The position numbers and the translations under genes were made by a program. From the NCBI GenBank assembly GCA_965370435.1, contig CBDUUP010000314.1:1-5270 (forward strand): a stretch of 5,270 nucleotides of DNA, read 5' to 3'. The stretch is from CBDUUP01 sp965370435 (GTDB taxonomy: Bacteria; Chloroflexota; Anaerolineae; Anaerolineales; UBA11579). Within the stretch, counting starts at the first letter, position 1, and each line of letters begins with the position of its first letter. Below the pieces are notes generated by a model. It saw only the letters and a list, made by a program, of their open reading frames with translations. It was not told the DNA's origin and did no database searches. Of the stretch, positions 1 through 5,270 are shown in pieces.

Positions 1-2
1 TG

Positions 3-692
3 CCCGATGAAATATTCCAAGGCTCGCATTTTGAAAGACGTTTTGTAACTCCATTTGGCGGCGTTTGGGAAAAGCTGGCTGTAGTAGCTGCAATAAAAGG
101 ATTGGGGTATGGCGCTAGCGGACATAGAATCGATGGGTTGGTAAAAGAAGGAAGATTACAACGCATTGCAGAAGTTCTCAACCGGTTAGAGCATAAGAAA
201 AAGGGCGAAGAGAGAGTTCAACCCAACTGGGACAATGAGATCAAATATATTCTGGAAGGAGATGGAGAGAACATACCTACAACCGTTATTTGTGATGTTT
301 TCGCGGAAGACAAAAACAATAAGCGTAAGTTTGCGTTTGAGCTTAAAGCGCCTCTACCCAATAGCGACCAAACAAAAGTTAGTAAAGAAAAAATATTCAA
401 GCTTTATTCTATGGAACCTCGTCTAGTCGATGAATCATTTTTTGCTTTGCCCTATAATCCCTACGGAAAACGGGATGCTTATGACTGGAGTTATCCAAAC
501 CGGTGGTTCAATATGAGAGAAGATAAAGTCGTGTTAATTGGTGATGAGTTCTGGGAAAAAATTGGCGGCAAAGGAACATATCAAGCTTTTATTGATGCAG
601 TCAATGAAATAGGCCATCAATATAAAGAAAGAATATACCGCGAATATCTCGGAATTGAACCTCCACCTGATTTAGATTTAGGAAAACTCTAG
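3..692 (+). CDS. TdeIII-family type II restriction endonuclease, 5'-partial
   Basis: The frame is open from nt 3 to the TAG at 690-692 and gives 229 visible residues; the N-terminus lies outside the window. A TTG at 102-104 is not the start, because conserved sequence (FERRF at about residues 10-14 and TPFGG at 17-21) precedes it. A PD-(D/E)xK nuclease core is visible: D98 in the strand VICDVF, then FELK with E113 and K115, followed by a KAPLPN turn. The C-terminal part carries PYNPY (150-154) and FWEKIGGKGTY (183-193), which match my recollection of TdeIII-type enzymes. The family prototype TdeIII recognises GGNCC; this enzyme's own specificity cannot be read from sequence. It would cut unmodified foreign DNA in the cytoplasm and need a cognate methyltransferase, which is not in the window. 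The gene is visibly AT-richer than the genes to its right, suggesting horizontal transfer. Family call fairly sure; activity inferred. Confidence 0.83.
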   Translation, partial: PDEIFQGSHFERRFVTPFGGVWEKLAVVAAIKGLGYGASGHRIDGLVKEGRLQRIAEVLNRLEHKKKGEERVQPNWDNEIKYILEGDGENIPTTVICDVFAEDKNNKRKFAFELKAPLPNSDQTKVSKEKIFKLYSMEPRLVDESFFALPYNPYGKRDAYDWSYPNRWFNMREDKVVLIGDEFWEKIGGKGTYQAFIDAVNEIGHQYKERIYREYLGIEPPPDLDLGKL

Positions 693-776
693 GCTATCAT
701 TTTCCTCCTCGCAATTCCTAATTCAATAAACCCCTTTTTATCCAACCAACAAGATCAGATCAATCACGCCAACCAA

Positions 777-808
777 AAAGCCCGGAGACCTCACGGCCTC
801 CGGGCTTT
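777..808 (-). terminator. Rho-independent terminator between convergent genes, probably bidirectional
   Basis: Perfect 11-bp stem (777-787 with 798-808, AAAGCCCGGAG/CTCCGGGCTTT) around a 10-nt loop that can form two further C-G pairs. On the minus strand it ends in a run of five T (775-779) and starts 19 nt past the permease stop codon, so it is best placed to end the permease transcript. On the plus strand it is followed by TTTCT and lies 84 nt past the restriction gene stop, so it may also stop that transcript. Confidence 0.88.
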
Positions 809-827
809 CTACGTCTATCTTATACCA

Positions 828-3800
828 TTACTTCTTGTTCTTGCCATTCCTTGCGAAGCGGTCCAGGAGGCTGTAAATCACCGGGACCACCAGCAGAGTG
901 AGCATGGTGGAGGTGAACAGGCCTCCGATGACGACCACGCCCAGTTCGGAAGCGATGATGGCGCCTTCGGTGAGGCCCATTGAGAGCGGCACCAGGGCCA
1001 GCATGGCGGCGATGGCGGTCATCAGGATGGGGCGCAGGCGAGTCCGCCCGCCCTCCACCAGGGCCTCGTGGAGGTCCATGCCCCGGCGGGTGCGGTTGCT
1101 CTGCACCCGGGCTAACAGCACGATGGCATTGGTGACCACGATGCCGACCAGCATCATCAAGCCCACCAGGGCTGAGATGCCCAGCACGGCGTCGGACAGC
1201 CACAAAGCCACCGCCGCGCCGATCACGGCTAGCGGCAGGCTGAACAGGATGGTGAAGGGGTGGACGAAGGAACTAAAGGTCAATACCATCACCAGATACA
1301 CGGCTATGATAGAGATGCCGATGCCCCGCACCGCGTTGGTGAAGCCTTCGGTCTGCATTTGGGTTTCAAAACCCTCGCTGACGGTGATGCTGTCCGGCGC
1401 GATCTCGGCGATGCTGTCTTTTGCCAACTGGGTGACGCCCAGGGCGTCTTCGGTTTCCAGTTCGCCGGTGAAGCGGACTGCCGGTTGGCCGTCCACCCGG
1501 ATGATGGAGTCGGCGTCGGCCAGGTTGCTTTCGGCGTTGGCGATACCGTCAACCTCGTTCAGGGCGGCGATGATATCGTCGTGGACCTCGGCCAATTCGT
1601 CAGGATCTCCGGAGAGCACCAAAGCGAAACCGCCGAAAGCGCCGCTGCTCATTGAGCCGCTGGAGACGACCACGTTGTCCTCTCCAAAGATGGACTCAGC
1701 CTGTTCTCGAACCTGGGCGGTTACGGCGTCGGCCTCATCCAGATTCTCGATGCCGATAGTGATGCTGGCCCGGGCCTGGTTGACCCCGCTGCCGAACATC
1801 ATGGACTCAATGCCCCCGCCGGAGCCGACCGAGGTCTGAACCACCACGACCTCTTCCATCTCGAACAGAGCCTGTTCGAATTCCAGGGTCAGGTCGTTGG
1901 TGTCGGCCATCTTGGTCCCGCTGGGCAGTTCCACCGAAGCGCTGATGGTGACTTCGCCAAAGCCGGGGATAAGGGCTCGGGGGCGGGTACCCATGAGATA
2001 GAGGCTGCCCAACAGGAGCACAGCAGCGATCGCCAGGGTAGCCAGGCGGTTCTTGAGCGACCATTCCAGAATGGGAGTGTAGAGACGCTGAAACCAGGTC
2101 TCGCCTTCAGGGGGGAGGTGTTCTTTGCGGATGAACATGAACGCCAGGGTGGGCACGATGGTGACCGCAACTATGAAGCTGGAGCCGAGCGCAAAGGTGA
2201 CGGCCACGCCGAAAGGCAGGAAGAACTCGCCCACGATGCCGCCCAGGAAACCGATGGGCAGGAAGACCACCACAGTGGTCACGGTGGAAGCCAGGATGGC
2301 GATGGCTACGTCGCGGGTGCCAACCAGCACGGCCTCGCGCTGGTCTTCGCCGCGCTGGATCCAGCGGTAAATGTTCTCCAACACCACGATAGAGTCATCC
2401 ACCACGCGGCCGATAGCGACCGTCATGCCGGAAAGGGTCATGATGTTGAGGGTGAAGTTTTCGGGGAAGAGGCGGACCGTGCTGCGCATGAAAGCGCCCA
2501 GAAAAGCGACGCCGGAGACAGCCTGGGCAATCGGGTTCAGCAGGGCGTTGATCAGGGGCGCGCCCCATTTTAGAAATGCGAAGGCCATGAACACGGAAAG
2601 CGGGATGCTGACCGCGGTGACCAGGGTGCTGCGCCAGGAGAGGGTGTATTTATTCTTGACCCGCCCGCTGAGAAAGACCAGGATGACGATGATGGCGAAG
2701 ACCGCGCCCAGGCCGCCCTCCCGGGATACGCCGTTGATGGATTCTTCGATGAAGGAAGCCTGCTCGAAGGCCACCTCGAAGGTGAGGCCTTGGGCGCTGA
2801 AGGTCTCTTCCAGCTCCTCCATCTTCTCGAACACGGCATGGGAGACCGAGACTGTATTGGCCTCGCCGACCTTGTAGACCGCCAGACTCAGGCTGGGGTC
2901 GCCGTTGGTGCGGTTGATGGTGGTAGAGGGGAGGAAGACCTCCACCGTCCCGGCGGCGATACCCTCCAACTCGGCCCGGAACTCGGGGTCCAGGGTGGCG
3001 AGAAAATCTTCAGGCAATGCAGACAGAACTTCTGGGGAAAAGAGGCGCAGGGTGCCTGGGGCCAGGTTTTCCAGGAAGCCTTCTTCGTTCTCGGCCAGCC
3101 AGAGGATCACGTCGGGGGTGAGGTCGCCGAGGGCGGTGGCCGATTCCGGTCCGCCCGAATTGCCGTAGAAATTGAGCAGGTCCGCGGCGCTGATCCCAAA
3201 TTCATTGTTCATCAGGTCGGCGGCGGTCTCGAACTGGAAGGACATTGGGGAGTCTTCCGGCGGGGGTTCCAGCCAGAAGCCGGAGAGCGCCGGGGCGCTT
3301 GCGGCCAGTTCGGGGTCTATTTCTTCCGGGCCTTCGTAACCGGCCAGGCGTTCGGCGATCTGGGCTTGCACTTCAGCGTCCAGGCTGGCGACGTAGTCCG
3401 GGGCGGCGGTCGTCAAAGCGTCCAGCGCGTCCAGGGGCATAGCCAGGAGCATTTCGGGGGTCAGCTCTTCCAGCATGAAGGGAGCGAGAGAGGAGATCGC
3501 GGTTATGAACCCGGAGGTCAGGTCGTCAGTGGTGGCGATGGTGATTCCCTGGCTCGCGGCCATGTCGATCCAGAGTTGGGGCAGGGGTACACCGGTAGAT
3601 TCACCATCCCCCTCGCCAGCGTCTTCGGTAGGCACAGCGGTAGGTGCGGCGGTCGGTTCCGGGGTGGGTTCTTCGGTGGGGGGCGGCTCGGTGGGGAGTT
3701 CCTGCCCGCCGCCGGCGAAAACGTCGGCGACCTCATCCACTTCTTCCAGGGCGGGGATGACGTCGGCTTCCACCAGAGCCTTCAACTCCGCCAGGGTCAT

Positions 3801-4253
3801 TTTGGAAGAGGAGACGCTGAGTTGGGCGACGGGGATGTCCTCGAAGCCGAAACTGAGCAGTTGGGCCGGTTCTATGTCCGCGGGGAGATCCACCGTGTCT
3901 ACCGCAGCTTGGATCTCCTCCCGGAGGGCCTCCTGATCCGCGCCGAATTCGTTGCGGACGATGATGATGACCGCAAAACTCGAGGTGGTGGATTCGATGT
4001 TGACCACGCCATCAATGTCTTGGATGGCCTCTTCGATGGGGATGGTCACGTCAACCAGCAGGTCTGCTGTATCCAGGCCGGGGTTGAGGATCACTACGAC
4101 AGTCTGAGGGAACTCGATGCTGGGAAGCAGTTCCTGGTTGAATTGGGTGAAGGCAAAAGCCCCGGCTACCAGGAGGATGACCGATAGGGCAATGGTCACC
4201 CACTTGAAGCGCAGGGATGCGCGGGTGATACTGTCAATGATTCGTTCTAACAT
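828..4253 (-). CDS. RND-superfamily (AcrB-like, HAE1/HAE2-type) efflux permease with atypical extracytoplasmic insert
   Basis: A 1141-residue inner-membrane, proton-driven exporter; substrate unknown (drugs, lipids or peptides are usual in the family). The ATG at 4251-4253 has AAGGAG 9 nt upstream. Visible in order: TM1 (18-37), ELLPSIEFP (41-49), first porter part to about 180, a Pro/Thr/Glu linker (184-221), two related helical modules (225-305, 341-435), return to porter sequence (NRTNGDPSLSLAVYK, 447-461), TM2 (513-528), TM3 (543-563), an extra segment (564-599), TM4 with GRVVDDSIVVLEN and the proton-relay pair D619/D620, TM5-TM6 (650-707), TM7 (737-755), a second, short porter loop (756-973) and TM8-TM12 (974-1129). 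RLRPILMT (1072-1079) retains the positions of AcrB R971 and T978. The AcrB K940 position is T1041 (GIVVTNAI). The first loop lacks recognisable TolC-docking sequence and the second loop lacks its counterpart. No adaptor gene is adjacent. Family call very sure; physiological role unknown. Confidence 0.95.
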   Translation of the reverse strand: MLERIIDSITRASLRFKWVTIALSVILLVAGAFAFTQFNQELLPSIEFPQTVVVILNPGLDTADLLVDVTIPIEEAIQDIDGVVNIESTTSSFAVIIIVRNEFGADQEALREEIQAAVDTVDLPADIEPAQLLSFGFEDIPVAQLSVSSSKMTLAELKALVEADVIPALEEVDEVADVFAGGGQELPTEPPPTEEPTPEPTAAPTAVPTEDAGEGDGESTGVPLPQLWIDMAASQGITIATTDDLTSGFITAISSLAPFMLEELTPEMLLAMPLDALDALTTAAPDYVASLDAEVQAQIAERLAGYEGPEEIDPELAASAPALSGFWLEPPPEDSPMSFQFETAADLMNNEFGISAADLLNFYGNSGGPESATALGDLTPDVILWLAENEEGFLENLAPGTLRLFSPEVLSALPEDFLATLDPEFRAELEGIAAGTVEVFLPSTTINRTNGDPSLSLAVYKVGEANTVSVSHAVFEKMEELEETFSAQGLTFEVAFEQASFIEESINGVSREGGLGAVFAIIVILVFLSGRVKNKYTLSWRSTLVTAVSIPLSVFMAFAFLKWGAPLINALLNPIAQAVSGVAFLGAFMRSTVRLFPENFTLNIMTLSGMTVAIGRVVDDSIVVLENIYRWIQRGEDQREAVLVGTRDVAIAILASTVTTVVVFLPIGFLGGIVGEFFLPFGVAVTFALGSSFIVAVTIVPTLAFMFIRKEHLPPEGETWFQRLYTPILEWSLKNRLATLAIAAVLLLGSLYLMGTRPRALIPGFGEVTISASVELPSGTKMADTNDLTLEFEQALFEMEEVVVVQTSVGSGGGIESMMFGSGVNQARASITIGIENLDEADAVTAQVREQAESIFGEDNVVVSSGSMSSGAFGGFALVLSGDPDELAEVHDDIIAALNEVDGIANAESNLADADSIIRVDGQPAVRFTGELETEDALGVTQLAKDSIAEIAPDSITVSEGFETQMQTEGFTNAVRGIGISIIAVYLVMVLTFSSFVHPFTILFSLPLAVIGAAVALWLSDAVLGISALVGLMMLVGIVVTNAIVLLARVQSNRTRRGMDLHEALVEGGRTRLRPILMTAIAAMLALVPLSMGLTEGAIIASELGVVVIGGLFTSTMLTLLVVPVIYSLLDRFARNGKNKK
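2949..3704 (-). other. Non-canonical insert in first extracytoplasmic loop of the RND permease
   Basis: Encodes permease residues 184-435. It starts with a Pro/Thr/Glu/Ala-rich linker (184-221, nt 3591-3704) ending in an acidic/Gly patch. Two related modules follow: A at 225-305 (nt 3339-3581) and B at 341-435 (nt 2949-3233). Each opens with a Gly-Ile-containing segment, then LTPEML or LTPDVI, and ends in an octad array closed by AG. Module B has TLRLF, SPEVLSAL, PEDFLATL and DPEFRAEL in phase; module A has TPEMLLAM, PLDALDAL, APDYVASL and DAEVQAQI. In AcrB the same interval between PN2 halves holds the TolC-docking hairpin, so this is a replacement more than a simple addition. Function unknown; a helical extracytoplasmic cap or a partner-binding platform is an inference. 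Confidence 0.8.
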
Positions 4254-4262
4254 GGTTAATAT

Positions 4263-4268
4263 CTCCTT
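4263..4268 (-). promoter_or_regulatory. Ribosome binding site of the RND permease
   Basis: AAGGAG on the minus strand, 9 nt before the ATG at 4251-4253. It is a strong Shine-Dalgarno match and fixes the permease start. Confidence 0.9.
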
Positions 4269-4274
4269 ATTGTT

Positions 4275-4300
4275 ACCGGCTCGCGCCTTGCGAGCCTGGT
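4275..4300. promoter_or_regulatory. Inverted repeat upstream of the permease: candidate operator or 5'-UTR hairpin
   Basis: GGCTCGC (4278-4284), a 5-nt spacer and GCGAGCC (4290-4296) form a perfect 7-bp inverted repeat, 19 bp overall. With one bulged T (4297) the pairing extends through ACC (4275-4277) and GGT (4298-4300) to 10 bp. It lies 6 nt upstream of the permease ribosome binding site. On the minus strand no T-run follows, so it does not look like an intrinsic terminator for the upstream regulator gene. It may be a binding site for the neighbouring winged-helix protein or an mRNA hairpin that affects stability or processing. The structure is seen; the role is inferred. Confidence 0.5.
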
Positions 4301-4368
4301 TTTGGTTTGTTCCTGATAAGTTAATGAAATAGGCAATCTTAATTATGTTGAAATAACGCCAAAATCTT

Positions 4369-5103
4369 CTATTCCTGGTGTGCTTCTCCTTCTAGTATAG
4401 AATGGGCGAGGGTCATGAGAGTCTCACCCAGGCGGTGACATTGCTCGGCGTCCATTGCCATGACCAGGGCTTGGTAGCGCCGGATGTGTTCGGTAATCTC
4501 AATGCCCCAGGTCGGCTCCTGGTCGGTTTCAGCAGCCCACAGGCCCAGGGCGACTCCGAGCAGCATGATGAGGGAGGCGGGGGTGATCTCTTCCGCGGTC
4601 GGCCCGATGTGTTGGGCATATTCACGCATGATCTTGAAGCTCTTTTTGCGCTGCACCCGCACCAGGATGAAGGTGACAACTTCCAGGCAGTAGCGGGTGG
4701 CTTCGTCGCCCTCGTAGGGCACACGGGTGAGCACTTCCTGGGCCAGTTCCAGCACGTCAATGTTGGGCAGATCTCCGCTCTGGATGCTCTGGAGGATGCG
4801 CTCGCGGGCGGCTTCCAGGTCCAGGCTGCCGGTCCCTACAGCCAGTTGGGCCATGAACTGGTCGGCCAGCGGGGTGGGCGCGAAGACTACCTCCGAGCGG
4901 CCCGGCCCGGATTTGTCGGCGGCGAGTAGGTAGTCGGAGGTCACGAAGCCTTTCTCCTCCAGCAGGCGCAGCATGTCATAGGCGGTGAAAGGGCTGACGC
5001 CCAGACGTTCGGCCAGGGTGGAGTAGTGGATCGGCTCATGAACCTCACGATAGAGGTCGAGCAGCTTTTGGATAAAGGCCTCTTGGCGGCGGGTGATTTT
5101 CAT
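4369..5103 (-). CDS. Winged-helix DNA-binding regulator with helical C-terminal domain
   Basis: 244 residues from the ATG at 5101-5103 to the TAG at 4369-4371. Residues 3-53 resemble a LexA/DtxR-type winged helix-turn-helix: helix 1 ITRRQEAFIQKLLDLY, then YSTLAERLGVSPFTAYDMLRLLEEKG as the HTH and recognition helix, and a wing at about 54-77 with GPGRSEVVFAPT. The rest (about 80-244) is predicted helical, with a hydrophobic stretch ASLIMLLGVALGLWAAE that could form a dimer or ligand-binding core; I do not recognise this domain. It is probably a cytoplasmic transcription factor. It lies upstream of, and co-directional with, the RND permease, so it may regulate the pump; that is inferred from context. 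An in-frame TTG at 5143-5145 would add 14 Phe-rich residues, but it overlaps the -10 box of the promoter and has no ribosome binding site, so the ATG is preferred. Only a weak GGA precedes the ATG. Confidence 0.85.
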   Translation of the reverse strand: MKITRRQEAFIQKLLDLYREVHEPIHYSTLAERLGVSPFTAYDMLRLLEEKGFVTSDYLLAADKSGPGRSEVVFAPTPLADQFMAQLAVGTGSLDLEAARERILQSIQSGDLPNIDVLELAQEVLTRVPYEGDEATRYCLEVVTFILVRVQRKKSFKIMREYAQHIGPTAEEITPASLIMLLGVALGLWAAETDQEPTWGIEITEHIRRYQALVMAMDAEQCHRLGETLMTLAHSILEGEAHQE

Positions 5104-5144
5104 CGTTTTTCCAAAAAAACCAAAGAAACAAAAATTACCGAACA

Positions 5145-5173
5145 ATTTTAGAGTGATTCGTTAGCGCCGTCAA
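5145..5173 (-). promoter_or_regulatory. Sigma70-type promoter of the regulator gene
   Basis: On the minus strand, TTGACG (5168-5173) and TAAAAT (5145-5150) are separated by exactly 17 bp, each one base from consensus. Transcription would start near 5138, giving an untranslated leader of about 35 nt, T-rich, before the ATG at 5101-5103. The copy of ATTCGTTAG at 5156-5164 lies inside the spacer and recurs as ATTCCGTTAG at 5201-5210 upstream, so it is a possible regulator-binding half-site. Confidence 0.75.
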
Positions 5174-5233
5174 GGTTTTACTATAAGAATTTGGTTAACA
5201 ATTCCGTTAGGCTGGGGGGAGGCAAGGCAACAA

Positions 5234-5258
5234 GGTAATGAGTGAATAGGTAACGAGT
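5234..5258. repeat. Short degenerate direct repeat near right edge
   Basis: GGTAATGAGT (5234-5243) and GGTAACGAGT (5249-5258) differ at one base and are spaced 15 bp start to start. AGGCA/AAGGC-like words just before them (5220-5235) give a tandem-like texture, and TAACGAGTTA (5251-5260) is itself a small inverted repeat. It may be the edge of a longer repeat tract beyond the window. The stretch 5174-5270 otherwise holds no gene that I can see. Confidence 0.4.
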
Positions 5259-5270
5259 TATTGGGGAATT

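Noticed and set aside
102..692. TTG at 102 as the start of the restriction endonuclease
   Set aside because: The frame is open to the window edge and conserved family sequence (FERRF, TPFGG) lies upstream of this codon, so the gene is 5'-partial.
898..1839. 313-residue open frame on the plus strand
   Set aside because: Antisense shadow of the permease C-terminal half. Its Ser/Thr/Met/Arg-rich composition and lack of family features argue against a real gene.
2790..4187. 465-residue open frame on the plus strand, antisense to the permease
   Set aside because: It lies wholly within the RND gene, whose family match is unmistakable. The translation is Gly/Arg/Gln/His-rich low-complexity sequence without domains, typical of the antisense of a GC-rich gene.
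4254..4277. Imperfect pairing GGT...ACC around the permease Shine-Dalgarno as a translation-control hairpin
   Set aside because: Only short interrupted 3-bp helices form, too weak to claim sequestration of the ribosome binding site.
4297..4368. Separate promoter for the permease in the AT-rich spacer
   Set aside because: CATAAT and TATTTC resemble -10 boxes on the minus strand, but neither has a credible -35 at 16-18 bp. A promoter here is possible but not supported.
4402..4929. 175-residue open frame on the plus strand
   Set aside because: Antisense to the winged-helix regulator, with no ribosome binding site or recognisable motif.
1..5270. tRNA, rRNA, CRISPR arrays, insertion sequences or transposase genes
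   Set aside because: No cloverleaf-like segment, regular direct-repeat array, terminal inverted repeats or transposase sequence was seen on either strand.

Overview
The window looks like a piece of a bacterial chromosome, most likely from Chloroflexota (Anaerolineae-like). That placement is an inference. It rests on the GC-rich coding style of the two minus-strand genes, on an RND pump with no visible adaptor partner and with the usual docking subdomains missing or replaced, and on a Pro/Thr/Glu linker of the kind common in exported Anaerolineae proteins.

Layout from left to right: (1) nt 3-692, plus strand, is the 3' part of a clearly AT-richer gene for a TdeIII-family type II restriction endonuclease, whose start lies left of the window. 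(2) nt 693-827 is a convergent intergenic gap with a strong hairpin terminator at 777-808, which can serve both flanking genes. (3) nt 828-4253, minus strand, is a 1141-residue RND-superfamily efflux permease. (4) nt 4254-4368 is a short AT-rich spacer with a 19-bp inverted repeat just upstream of the permease ribosome binding site. (5) nt 4369-5103, minus strand, is a 244-residue winged-helix DNA-binding protein with a helical C-terminal part, preceded by a near-consensus sigma70-type promoter. (6) nt 5174-5270 is non-coding and holds a short degenerate direct repeat near the right edge.

The regulator and the permease are co-directional and 115 bp apart. The natural reading is a local regulator/efflux pair, in which the winged-helix protein controls the pump, possibly through the inverted repeat between them. 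No membrane-fusion adaptor or outer-membrane channel gene is present in the window. The restriction enzyme gene differs in base composition and is best read as horizontally acquired; its methyltransferase partner is not visible and would be expected to the left.

The most unusual content is inside the permease. The first extracytoplasmic loop has lost the recognisable docking region and carries instead about 250 residues: a Pro/Thr/Glu linker and two related helical modules built from roughly 8-residue repeats. There is also an extra segment of about 35 residues between TM3 and TM4, and no docking hairpin in the second loop.
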